Translations under genes and position numbers: made by a program
Assembly (NCBI GenBank): GCA_016617855.1
Contig: JAECUM010096275.1
Location: 19,699-83,698 of the forward strand
Reading direction: 5' to 3'
Length of the DNA stretch: 64,000 nucleotides
DNA from: Megalonaias nervosa
Taxonomy: Eukaryota; Mollusca; Bivalvia; Unionida; Unionidae
The notes under the pieces: model-generated
Told to the model about the DNA's origin: nothing
What the model saw: the letters and a program-made list of their open reading frames with translations, nothing else
Database searches by the model: none
Shown here: in pieces, positions 1-10,880 of the stretch
Numbering within the stretch: the first letter of the stretch is position 1
Layout of the letters: every line of letters begins with the position of its first letter

Positions 1-239
1 TTTTATTTTCCATCATGAATCTGGAAGGGACATATAGCTTTTTCATGTCTCTTTTTCATGCTGCATTTAAGATACTTACACAGTAGAGCTATTATCGGCA
101 GCTGACGTCCAATACTGTATGATATCATGATATGCAATTTCTAATGTGCAGTCTCTGTATTGATGATACATGTATAATGCTATTCAAGTATGTGTCATGA
201 ATGTACATGCATTCTTCCCAAGGTCTAGATGACCCTTAA

Positions 240-1660
240 TAAAAACAGTGCCCCTTGGATAGCCATCTTAAAATATCACTTCTACTCCTGAATGAAAAGA
301 TTTCTAGTGATGTCTAGTTGGTTTTTAATGAAAATGGTCCTCATCTTAAATCCAGTATCTGCCATGATGGCCATCTTGTAAATATTTGTCATTGCTATTC
401 CTCCTGAACTGATGGTTGTATTGGCATGGGATTTTTGTTCTGCTGGACATATCCATAAGAGCTTATGGGTTGGCCTGTTGTTAATCATCTGTCATCTGAT
501 GTTTGTCCATCTGTTAGTACAGGTTAATTATTGCTACTCCTCAACTGAAGATTACCATGAAACTGTGCACACACAGTAAGTCCTAAATGAAAATGGTGCT
601 GTTGAGACATCTAGTTTGACTGCCAAGTGGCCATCTTGAAAATCTTGTTATCACTACTCCTTGTGAATGGATGGTTATATGAGCATGGTGTTTTCTCTGA
701 AAGACTTCTTATCATGTCTAGTTGGTCATAAATGAAAACGGTGCTGATCAGAAGTCTATGACCACAGTGGCAGCCAACTTGAAAATCTTGCTCTCCAGTA
801 TGGCTGCCACAATGGCTGCCTTATAAATCTTGCTGTTGCTAATCCTTCTGAATAGAGAGTCATGTCAGGTGGTTTTCCCAAATGAGTTCTCATAATTTCT
901 AGTTTGTCCTAAATGAAAATGGTTCATTTTGGACATCCAATATGGCAACTGCAGTGGCCATCTTGAAAATCTTGTTATTGCTACTTCCCCTGAATGGATG
1001 GTCATCTCAACAAATGATGCCATCATGATGGCCATCTTGAAATGCTAATAATTATTCCTCCATAACTGATGGTCATATTAGTATGGGATTTTCACTAAGA
1101 GACTTCTTATGATATCTACTTGGTCCTAAATGCAAATGTGCCCCGTAGACATCCAGTATAACTACCAACATAAACATATTGCAAATCATCACAGAAGCCA
1201 GTCTGAAAATTTTATTGCTCAGGAATATTGGATTTAAAAGCAGTTAAAACATAGAAATGGTCTTATCTTGAAATTCTAATGGACAGTAGAGCATTAGTCC
1301 ATGTCCATCTGTCCATTAGCACCAGTTTGTTATCACCACTCATCCTAAACTACTTGGAGGATTGCTACGAAAATTAACACATATTCATCACAAGGTCTAG
1401 TTAGTCATTCATGAAAAGAATGCTACTCAGACATTTGGTCATGAAAATCTTCATTGGAAGTCCTCCTGAGTGGTTTGTCATATCAATGTTGAGGTTTTCA
1501 TTTAAAGACTTCCTACATTATCAGATTGGTACTAAATTAAAATGGTGCTGATCTGACATCCTATATGGCTGCCATTCCAACCATCTTGAAAATCTTGTTA
1601 TTGCTACTTGTTCTGTGAATGGCATGACACATGATATTTTGCCAGGATCGGCGTAAATCT
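240..1660. repeat. Degenerate ~145-bp repeat family A
   Basis: Diverged, roughly head-to-tail copies share words such as GGCCATCTTGAAAATCTTG, TATGGCTGCCA, GTCTAGTTGGTCCTAAATG and GAATGGATGGTCATATCAA. Examples are near 620-960 and 1020-1160. No protein is encoded consistently across copies. The same words recur at 47800-48260. The copies are too diverged to be a recent minisatellite. They could be remains of an old satellite or of a repetitive mobile element. Confidence 0.6.
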
Positions 1661-2129
1661 CAGCAAAATTGTTAAGGTTCTGTTTTTAAAAGATTTTTTT
1701 CTGCATTATTTGCTCTATTTTGCTGCAACTGCGAGACACTATTACTATATAAAGGTTGCCACATTTGCAAGTGTTTCACCTCTATCAGTTGTTCACCTGC
1801 ATCATCATCATCATCATAGTCTTTTGCCCAAGACTGTGTTAATCAGTAATCTCCTTTGTATCTTGTGTATGTTCATGAAAGAACATTTACTAATTTTGAT
1901 ATAAATAAAATTTGACAGAAAATTGTTACTTATTATGTGTATGGATTATTTAAACATTAATTTCTTTAACAAAATTCTGATTGTTATGAATTGATTGAAT
2001 GATATGATATGGTCAATAGTACTCATTTAAACAAAGCATTTGCCATGGAGATAGGAATATCAATATAAGAATAGAGAGAAATAGCATGTTGTCATCATCG
2101 TTTACTGATATTACCATTTGTATTTTCAG
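1661..2129. other. Intron sequence upstream of first exon, nothing else recognised
   Basis: AT-rich intron DNA. It holds a short CATCAT run near 1799-1818, which creates a spurious poly-His open frame, and ends in the acceptor of the exon at 2130. Confidence 0.6.
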
Positions 2130-2200
2130 GATTAGATTCAACAAATGGTGGAAAGAAACTTCATTTTATTTATGCCAGGGATGATATAGTTGCTAGAAAA
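2130..2200 (+). CDS. ACP6: ACP6-like histidine acid phosphatase, internal exon (first in window)
   Basis: This internal exon of a histidine acid phosphatase is bounded by a TTTTCAG acceptor ending at 2129 and a GTAAGA donor at 2201. It starts with the last two bases of a Gly codon and ends on a codon boundary. The encoded stretch begins GLDSTNGGKK and contains DDIVARK. It corresponds to the mid-region of vertebrate ACP6 that begins MGIDSS and precedes the conserved LP segment carried by the next exon. ACP6 removes phosphate from lysophosphatidic acid and is mitochondrial in vertebrates. The catalytic RHG motif must lie in exons upstream of this window. Identification rests on six exons in series that fit the same protein in order and phase. 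Alone, this short exon would not be diagnostic. Confidence 0.72.
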
Positions 2201-2377
2201 GTAAGAATGCAAGATGTATCCATGATCTTACATGAATGGCTGTTTCTCTGTCAGATACATTCCCCAGTGACATTAATGTTAGGGAAGTAAATTCTGCTAC
2301 CTCTCGAATCTAGCTGTCCTGGAAGAGGCAAAATTTTGGTCTTTCCTCTCTCTCTCTCTCTGTCTGTGTATATATAT

Positions 2378-3328
2378 TGTTACGTATCGGCTCATTTAAA
2401 GTAACATAAAGAAAAGAGTGACTACAACAAGCTTTGTAAATTTTAACAAAAATAATTTATTTCCCTAGAAAACATGGTGAAAAGGTAAAAATATGAAACA
2501 AGACTTACGATTTATGAAGAAGATCCTAAAATGTGTCCTAAAATTGTGAAAAAACATAAGTCCTGTGAACAAACAGTTCTAAATTGAAGTCTGAATCTCA
2601 ATTCCGTTCCAAGATGGCGGATGACGATGTCAGACGAAGGTTTTACTCTAGTGTCCAGAATTTTCACTGTGAATCACAAATTGTATTGTTCAGTTCCAAT
2701 TTAGAATTAATTTCAGCAAATGCCTTTGTCCAAAGCCAGTTGTGTAGTTCTCCAGGGAAAATAATTATCATTTAAAAGGTAGATGAAGTACAGCTATCGT
2801 CAATAACAAAACACATGTTGTTCTTCATACGTACGAACGAACAACTCTTTCCAGCACAAAAGAATATCTTCTTCTTAAGGTATTAGAAGCTCTATAAGAT
2901 GTTATGATGTGACTCTCTAAGATGCTAAAATATGACTCTAGACTAGTTCGCAGCTACCTGAGTATTTTAAAGCAAAATAATACGTCATTTCATGTACATG
3001 CATGAAGAAATCATGGAGATTTCGAAATATCACCAACATAGTACAGAATGTCAACAAGTATTATTAGTAATGACCGTGGACACAACCAATCATTTACATA
3101 GCTATTTCCGACTGTTTACTTAATATGACAAAACAGTCATACAAAAATCGTGCTTACGCGAGTCACATTTACGTTCTAAATAAACACGATGTTTCTAACA
3201 AAATATCAGACCCTGCGAACATAATCATCATCACAATAATTACATTTAATGATATAAAAATGAAATAGAAAGAATTAGAAAGAATTCAAATTTTAACACA
3301 CATGTAATTTAACTACAGGGTTGTAACA
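2378..3328 (-). repeat. 3' LTR of the Gmr1-like element
   Basis: 951-bp terminal repeat, nearly identical to 8164-9124. A short plus-strand open frame inside it (2584-2775) occurs in both LTRs and is not considered a gene. It contains AAGATGGCGG on the plus strand, a YY1-type site CCGCCATCTT in element orientation. Confidence 0.92.
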
Positions 3329-3467
3329 CATTCCCCCATAAAGAAAAAAGAAAGATTTATGTAATAAAGCTTTCTTTTTTACCAGATGTAAATTATACAT
3401 GAGGTAAAAAAATTACATAAGAAGAACTCTTATGAATTATGCAAAGGTGTATATGAAAATGACATTT

Positions 3468-5017
3468 CTATACACGGGAAAGTGCATCTGCAATTAAATT
3501 GTCTTTTCCTTTGATGTGCCTGATGTCAAGATTGTACTCTTGCAAAAATAAACTCCATCTCAGTAGCCTTTGATTTTTATTTTTCATCCTGTCGATGAAA
3601 GTAAGGGGGTTGTGATCACTAAACACAACAACCAGAGAAGGAGCTGAGCCAATATAAACTTCAAAATGCTGTAAAGCGAGTATTAAAGCCAAGCATTCCT
3701 TCTCGATTGTTGAGTAGTTTCTTTGGTGTTTATTTAATTTCTTAGAGAAATAACACACTGGGTGTTCTACACCATTTTTGTCATCTTGAATCAAAACTGC
3801 TCCAACCCCAACATCACTTGCATCCACAGATAGTTTGAATGGTTGACTGAAATCTGGCGCTGTTAAAACTGGTGCACTTTTAAGTATGGCCTTTAATCTA
3901 TCTAAAGCCTCTTGACATTTTTCAGTCCTAAGAAACTTGTTTTTCTTTCTCAACAAGTTTGTCAGAGGTTCAACAATATCAGAAAAATGAGAACAAAATT
4001 TGCGATAGTACCCAGCCATACCCAAAAATCGCATCAACTGTTTTCTACTGACAGGCACAGGAAATTCAGAAATAGCCTTGACCTTAGCATCTATAGGTTT
4101 AACTTGATCATGTCCCACAATATGCCCTAGGAAAGTAACACAATCATGGCAGAACTCACTTTTAGATAAATTAATAGTCAAATTTGTATCCGTGAGTCTG
4201 TCGAAGAACTTCCGAATCGTGGCTAGATGTTCTTTCCAGGTGTTGTTGTAGATGATGACATCATCAATATAGGCATCACAATTGTCTAGACCAGAAGTAA
4301 TCATATTCATAAGGTGTTGAAAAGTACTTGGAGAACCCTTCATCCCAGATGGCATTACTTTATACTGGTAGTCCATCTGGAGTCACAAACGCCGAAATTT
4401 TCTTTTGCTCTTTTCATTAGTGGAATTTGCCAAAATCCTTTCAAAAGGTCGAATTTGGTGACGTATTTGGCATTTCCAATTTTATCGATACAGTCATCGA
4501 TTCTTGGCAATGGAAATGAATCGGTTTTTGTCACACTATTCATCTTCCTATAATCAGTACACATTCGGAAAGTTTTATCCGGTTTCGGAACAAGAATGCA
4601 CGGTGAACTCCAATCACTCTTACTGGGCTCTATAAAATCATTTTCCAGTAGATACTGAATCTCCCTTTTTAAGTATTCTTGTTTGAAAGGGTTCATCCTG
4701 TATGGGTGTTGTTTCATGGGTTTTGAATCTACTATTTCAACGTTGTGAAAAATTTTGTTTGTCCTTGTAGGTATGTCTGGAAACAAGTGTTCATATTCAG
4801 ACAATAATTGTTTAAGTTCACTTTTTTCTTGGTTTTGTAAATGAGAAAGTTTCTGGTCTAGATTTTCCATAACTTCCGAATTCCGAAGATTTGTTGTTCC
4901 AAGATCAGTAGAATCCAACTGAATTCCTTCATTCAAATCCTCAGTTGGTGGGACAGGTACAACTAAATTAATTGCATGATTTACCTGGCTATTTCTTTCA
5001 ACATAATAGTACTCCAT
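3468..5017 (-). pseudogene. Reverse transcriptase and RNase H of the Gmr1-like element
   Basis: The first frame (5017-4355) runs from a linker into RT fingers and palm: SSPCILVPKPDKTFRMCTDY, then FPLPRIDD and KFDLLKGFWQIPL with the first catalytic Asp. Two small indels within about 40 bp around 4360-4400 shift the frame. The second frame (4376-3468) carries YIDDVII (the catalytic D-D), then the connection and the RNase H domain with VDASDVGVGAVL, STIEKECLAL, FSDHNPL and a terminal DNLIADALSRV followed by a stop. All RNase H acidic residues are visible. The RNase H end lies only about 140 bp from the 3' LTR, confirming that no integrase follows. Confidence 0.88.
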
Positions 5018-5059
5018 TCATTTACTTAGACCAGAGTACTAATATTACATTTTAACTCA

Positions 5060-5888
5060 TTCATTTTCTTCTTTACCTTGTAAGGGCCATAAAATCTTAA
5101 TTGAAGAAAATTCTGCAGAATGAGCAAGAGAGAATGGACTTTATTACAGGACTAAAAAATTCTCTTTAGTAAAATTTGGTAAAACCATAGTTTCAGTTTT
5201 GATTGAACTGCTGAATGCCAAATTCAAGTATAACAAGCTGGAACATTCCAGACTTGAAAGTTGATTTTTGACCAGATTGATCAAATTTGAGAAGGCCAAA
5301 TTGAGCAAAATTCCTCAAAGGAATTACCTCTGGAAAACTTGTTGACGCACACTTGATGGTCAACAAATTTTGGTTACCTGACTTGGTCTTTGGTAAGGGA
5401 CCAACACAATCTACCATGATTCTACTGAATTGTTCTTCAAATGCAGGAATTGGTTGCAGATGAGCTTTAGGTATCTTTTGATTTGGTTTTCCTACAATTT
5501 GACAAGTGTGACAAGATCTACAAAATTTGCACACATCACTTTTGATTTTTGGCCAATAGAAGTGAGTCAGGATCTTGTGATACGTTTTATTTATCCCTAA
5601 ATGACCAGCCAGAGGAGTCTCATGGGCTAAACTAAGTGTTTCCTGTCTGTAAGGTTTCGGAACCACAATCTGATATTTTACTGACCATTCGTCACTAGCA
5701 GGTACCTCGGGAGGTCTCCATTTTCTCACAAGAACTCCATTTTTAATGAAGTAACAGACAGGTACTTCATTTGCTTCTTTTTCACTAACGGCCTGCTGAA
5801 ACAAACAGATCTCAGGATCTTTCTCCTGTTCGACGACAAGTGATTGTCGTTTGTCATCCTGATCAGAAAAAAGAGAATGAGTATTCAA
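5060..5888 (-). pseudogene. Integrase of the Gmr1-like element, truncated, upstream of RT
   Basis: The N-terminal zinc domain is clear: HETPLAGHLGINKTYHKIL with paired His, then FCRSCHTCQ with the Cys pair. It is followed by the start of the catalytic core (MVDCVGPLPKTKSG, first Asp). A short deletion follows the FPE.IPLRN block. The region around the second catalytic Asp reads QSGQKSTF, where family members carry a DQG, so that Asp is lost. Most of the core after 5193 is missing. A remnant of the GPY/F C-terminal module (FYGPYKVKKK) is found at about 5100-5065 in another frame. Its position between protease and RT is the unusual feature of this element. Confidence 0.78.
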
Positions 5889-5977
5889 AAGAGGATCACT
5901 ATGATCAATACCTTTTCACTGATCCAAAATAGAAGTGAAAGTGACCTCATCAAAAGCCTGACCAATACATGTGTCAG

Positions 5978-6589
5978 CTAAAGAAATACATTCCTTATCA
6001 AAATCATTCTCAAGAGCTTTCTTTGCCATAGCTCTGGTAACTGCAGACGCTGGGAATAAATCAGGGATTTCTTTTTCACAGGATCAACTTTCTGATCCAA
6101 AGAAGGCTTGTCAGTTACAAGTGGATTAACCACAACCTTGTCTCCAGCTAAGTCATTGCCTAGCAACAAATGAACGCCCTCAACGGGTATAGTAGACACT
6201 ACACCGACTGTCACAGGTCCTGAAACTAAGTCTGATGACAAATTAACAGAATGGAGAGGATTATTAACAAAGCCGCACTCTACTCCCTAAATGAGAACAC
6301 TCTCATTAGAACAGGTCTTCTCAGAAGAAGGCAAAATATATGAAACTAAAAGACTCTGAGAAGCTCCTGTATCCCTTAAAATTTTAATAGGGATAGGATT
6401 GGCCAAATCACCCAAGAGTGATATAGAACCCTTCGACATGAATGGTTCAAAATTCTCCATAACACAATCAGACTGAGGTTTTTCAAACCCAACAAATGTA
6501 TTGTTTTCAATACATGACCATGACCTTGACCTCTTAGCAATAAGAGCATTTGGGATAGGTCTATCTTGATTCTGATGCCTATATTTCAA
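5978..6589 (-). pseudogene. Aspartic protease region of the Gmr1-like element, broken
   Basis: The active-site motif LRDTGASQSLL (D-T-G-A) is intact near the middle of the first frame (6287-6589). A TAG at 6289-6287 splits it from the downstream half in the same frame. That half contains VEGVHLLLGNDLAGDKVVVN, a conserved C-terminal block (GNDLAG) seen in proteases of this type of element. It lies directly after the gag zinc knuckle and before the integrase, as expected for a gag-PR-IN order. Confidence 0.8.
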
Positions 6590-6634
6590 TTTGAAGCAAT
6601 CAGAAATGATGTGCCCTTTCTTCTTACAATAGGT

Positions 6635-8030
6635 TCACGTAGGAATAGACAAGGATTTTGAATCAAGTCTCTCAGAGGCTTGATTTTTAGAATTTGTGCC
6701 AGATTGAGTTTTACTGAGAGTCGTATTTGGTTGAAACACCTTTCTATCAGTAGACTGCTGAGTGAAAGATTTGCTTACAGCAGGAACTTTATGAGTTAAG
6801 GAATACTCATCAGCAGCAAGAGCAGCTTTTTCCAAGGTTTCAAATTTATGCTCTTCAAGATGGTTCTTAATGTCACTATGGACACAGTTCTTGAACTCTT
6901 CAAGTAATACTAATTGTTCAAGACTTTCAAAATCATGTTCAGTTTTCTTGGCTAAGCACCATCTCTTGAATAACTGTTCTTTTTCTCTAGCAAATTCAGC
7001 ATAAGTTTGTCTAGCATCTTTCCTATAGTTTCTGAACTTTTGCCGATAAGCCTCAGGGACTAATGCATAACTCTTCAAGATGCATTCCTTAACCAAATCG
7101 TAATCAGAACTTTGTTGTACTGACAGAGATATATAGATATCTCTGGCCTTTCCACAAAGTACACTCTGCAGTAATTGAGTCCAATACTCTCTTGGCCATT
7201 TCGAATTCTCAGCAACTTTTTCAAAATGAATAAAATATTTTTCTACTTCCTTTTCACTAAAAGGGGGAACTAACTTGATATTTCCTAAAATGTTAAAACT
7301 TGAACTTGTATGAGAAGTGGAATCGTGCTTGCTACTTGCCATCTCAAATTCTTTCATTCTAATTTGAAATTCTTTCTCATCCTTCTCTTTTTGCATTTGT
7401 ACGTGTAATTGTTCTTTTTGTAATTGTATTTGTTCTTTCTGTAATTCTATATCTTTTTCATCCTTCTCTTTTTGCATCTGTCTCTCTCTCTCCCTTTCTT
7501 CAAATTGCATTTGTTCCTTTTGTAATTCCATTTGCCTTTCTTTTTCCCTTTCTTCTATTTGTCTTTCTTTTTCCCTTTCTTCTATTTGTCTTTCTTTTTC
7601 CCTTTCTTTTTCCTGTCTATCTTTCTCCTCCTTTTCAGATTGTAATCTCATTTATTCTTTTTGTAATTCTATTTGTCTTTCTTTTTCCTTTTCTTCAAAT
7701 TCTAATTTCATTTGTTCTTTCTGATTCTGAAGCTCGAGCTTCCTTAACTCTGTTTCCATATTGTATTTCATTTTAAGTTCCATTTTCTTAATGTCAGAGT
7801 CTGTCATAGACTTACTGACAGACTCTAAAACATTTTTGTCAAAAATATTCTTTCCTACCAAATGTTGAATTAAAATATTTTTGATTTCTTGTTTTGTCAA
7901 GGAAGCTTTTAAAAGCTTCAGAAAGATCGTACTTTCTGGCAAGTTCAAGCAACTCATCCTTTTTCAAACTATCCAACTGCTCTTGAGTTGGACTAAAAGA
8001 AAACTCTCCACTTTTGACATTGTGAAAGAA
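6635..8030 (-). pseudogene. gag-like protein of the Gmr1-like element, broken
   Basis: Read on the minus strand, the likely start codon is at 8030-8028, followed by frame changes before the long frame entered at 7957. Residues after about 60 form a long charged coiled coil of repeated EREKERQIEE-type blocks, then a capsid-like helical region (SFNILGNIKLVPPFSEKEVE, later WPREYWTQLLQSVLCGKARD). This is typical of gag in this retrotransposon group. An in-frame stop interrupts the coiled coil just upstream of 7651. At 6637-6635 a TGA stands where the first Cys of a C-x2-C-x4-H-x4-C zinc knuckle should be: YCKKKGH...DC follows directly. The knuckle is therefore recognisable but cannot be made as part of this frame. 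Confidence 0.8.
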
Positions 8031-8163
8031 AGCATGTTGTTTTCACTAAAATTTCAAGCAAAATTGGATTTGAACTAGGGGAATTTAAATTTCAATTTTT
8101 AGCCAAATTCAGAAATCAGCCAATTTCATATATCCCGAAGGACGAACAACCCAAATTTCTTTA

Positions 8164-9124
8164 TGTTACGTATCGGCTCATTTAAAGTAACATAAAGAAA
8201 AGAGTGATTACAACAAGCTTTGTAAATTTTAACAAAAATAATTTATTTCCCTAGAAAACATGGTGAAAAGGTAAAATATGAAACAAGACTTACGATTTAT
8301 GAAGAAGATCCTAAAATGTGTCCTAAAATTGTGAAAAAACATAAGTCCTGTGAATAAACAGTTCTAAATTGAAGTCTGAATCTCAATTCCGTTCCAAGAT
8401 GGCGGATGACGACGTCAGACGAAGGTTTTACACAAGTGTCCAGAATTTTCACTGTGAATCACAAATTGTATTGTTCAGTTCCAATTTAGAATTAATTTCA
8501 GCAAATGTCTTTGTCCAAAGCCAGTTGTGTAGTTCTCCAGGGAAAATAATTATCATTTAAAAGGTAGATGAAGTACAGCTATCATCAGTAACAAAACACA
8601 TGTTGTTCTTCATACGTACGAACGAACAACTCTTTCCAGCACAAAAGAATATCTTCTTCTTAAGGTATTAGAAACTCTATAAGATGTTATGATGTGACTC
8701 TCTAAGATGCTAAAATATGACTCTAGACTAGTTCGCAGCTACCTGAGTATTTTAAAGCAAAATAATACGTCATTTCATGTACACGCATGAAGAAATCATG
8801 GAGATTTCGAAATATCGCCAACGTAGTACAGAATGTCAACAAGTATTATTAGTAATGACCGTGGTCACAACCAATCATTTACATAGCTATTTCCGACTGT
8901 TTACTTAATATGACAAAACAGTCATACAAAAATCGTGCTTACGCGAGTCACATTTACGTTCTAAATAAACACGATGTTTCTAACAAAATATCAGACCCTG
9001 TGAACATAATCATCATCACAATAATTACATTTAATGATATAAAAATGAAATAAAAATGAAATAGAAAGAATTAGAAAGAATTCAAATTTTAACACACATG
9101 TAATTTAACTACAGGGTTATAACA
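8164..9124 (-). repeat. 5' LTR of the Gmr1-like element
   Basis: 961-bp direct repeat of 2378-3328. It differs mainly by a short AAAAATGAAAT duplication near 9045-9066 and scattered substitutions. Inside the element next to it (minus strand) is TTTGGGTTGTTCGTCC, a candidate primer-binding region offset by several bases from the LTR edge; the matching tRNA was not identified. Confidence 0.92.
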
Positions 9125-9133
9125 ATATATATA

Positions 9134-9168
<35 letters not shown>
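9125..9168. repeat. (TA)n microsatellite at the retroelement insertion site
   Basis: TA dinucleotide run directly flanking the 5' LTR. The opposite flank (about 2347-2377) is TC/TG/TA-rich, so the gypsy element landed in a simple repeat. Confidence 0.85.
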
Positions 9169-9175
<7 letters not shown>

Positions 9176-9179
9176 AGAC

Positions 9180-10880
9180 AAAAGGAAGAAACTCTTAACA
9201 ATTGCCTCATCTTACCACTGCTAGGCAGCTACCGATCAACTGGTTGATTACCAGTTCATGGTTTTACAGTGGGATGGTAAATATCATTCTTCATTGCCTA
9301 TAAGAATTCTGCAAGATCTTTATTCCATAAAACCATCCATCAAAAAGTGTGGTAAAATATTGTGGATTAAGGTATCCATTAGTAGTTGTGCACTTGTTTT
9401 TAGGTTGGAGGACTTAATTTTGCTGACATGACAGGTTGTATGTAGTATCATTTGTACATGTGGATTGTATTTTTGTACTGCAGACACTGGTTGAGTTTTC
9501 TCACTTGTGTTATTACTAGTTTAGTTTATTTTTTTTGGAAGATTTCTAGTATTTGTTTCTTCTAAGAAAACAATGGCAATGAATGTGCAGAATTCAAACT
9601 GTTCAAGGTCACTGAGACTGATCATGACACCTGTCTTGTTTGTGCTAAATGTACATAAAATGCACCATACAGTGTTTTCTTTCTTTCTTTGTCAGAATGG
9701 ACTTCATAATTGGTCCTATGTAAGAATTTGAGGGCAAGAAATAGGAAAACAAAGTCAACATATGGACAGCTGGTGACAAACAATTTGGTGGTGTCGATAC
9801 ATCTGTGTTTTACCAGTCCAGTGCATAGATAGAGTCATGCATGAGGAGGTTGATTCAGGAGATGGAAGCACAGAAACTTTTTTAGAACATTTTTGTCACA
9901 CTGTTTTCTAATGCGTATCAAATACGGGTTATAATTTGTTGGGAAATTGTTCTTCCACCATTTGGCAGCCCAGTGGTCATATGTTCCTCCGCATGCCCAT
10001 GCATGTCCTTAGGGGCAGTAAGACAGGGTACGTAAAGTGTAAAAGTGGTCTAACCATATTTTGTTACTATCTATTATTGCCACATGCTGTCATTCAGGTT
10101 GTCAGTGTTCTAGTCCAGCTTTCTGTTGGTCTGTGCATACCACATAGTGATCCAAGATCATTTCTATTGAAGGACCATATTGTATAATAGCCAACAATCC
10201 CATGATATACAGAGCCAAATTGGCACCAGTATAACAAGTACATTCATTGTGCCAACTACCAGTTGACTCTCCAGCCATATGCTCCAGCATAAGATTATTA
10301 GTTACTTGGACTCCAGCACATCTGGTAGGTCTGACATTACTGCTGTATCCAGTGGAGAGATACTGGCCTACACCCAGAGATGATGGCTCTACTTGCATGC
10401 CTTTTGGTATGTTGTACAAGGAAATGAAGTTTTGTTGGATGAGGACAAACTCCACAGTTGGCACAGGGAAAACCTTGATCTGCCAACTCACTTTAATCCC
10501 GTATTGGAAAGGATGGAGTTCAGTTTCAAGGTTTCTCATTCCCTAGGCCTCCTGACAACTGCCAATGATGTTACCAAGCCCACCACCTGCTGATAATCTT
10601 CAAGTTGATGCCAGACTTCTCCATGATCATCAAGATTGGATCAGCCTTTTTGCACACAGTGAATGGAAGATGAATTTTGCTTCAGAGGGTCTTCAGATTT
10701 TGCTTTTCTGACCGCTCCCTTGTTTTGAGTTTTCCTACAATGACTGAGTTCCCAACTGATCCTTTGACGCTTGTGACTTGAATGGAGGAGATTGATTCTT
10801 TACTTTCCAAATGATTGGTGTAGAGGGTTTGCAAATGAAACTGTCTGGGGTTTTATTCAAGGCTTATGCTGGTACTAAAA
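9180..10880. other. Intron region with unassigned open frames
   Basis: Several overlapping frames of 66-145 codons occur on both strands between 9936 and 10593. None shows a motif I recognise. The region abuts the DIRS-like reverse transcriptase relic and may be an unrecognised part of the same decayed element. Confidence 0.35.

Larger units (their letters stand above)
2378..9124 (-). mobile_element. Ty3/gypsy LTR retrotransposon with integrase before RT (Gmr1-like)
   Basis: Complete but coding-dead element on the minus strand inside an intron of the ACP6-like gene. LTRs are at 2378-3328 (3' LTR) and 8164-9124 (5' LTR), both beginning TGTTAC and ending TAACA. ATAT flanks both ends (2374-2377 and 9125-9128), consistent with a 4-bp duplication, though it lies in a TA-rich microsatellite. 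A purine tract GGGGGAA on the minus strand abuts the 3' LTR. In element orientation the order is gag, protease, integrase, reverse transcriptase, RNase H. Canonical Ty3/gypsy has integrase last; integrase upstream of RT is known from the Gmr1 group. By eye the two LTRs differ at about 15 substitutions and two indels, so insertion is fairly recent although the genes carry many stops and deletions. Confidence 0.9.

Noticed and set aside
1710..1904. Small frame with a run of six histidines
   Set aside because: Created by a CAT trinucleotide run. No splice or start support.
2584..2775. 63-codon plus-strand frame present twice (also 8369-8560)
   Set aside because: It lies antisense within both LTRs and is duplicated only because the LTRs are. 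No motif.
9936..10593. Overlapping 66-145 codon frames as host genes
   Set aside because: Frames on both strands overlap, carry no motif and sit next to a decayed DIRS-like element.
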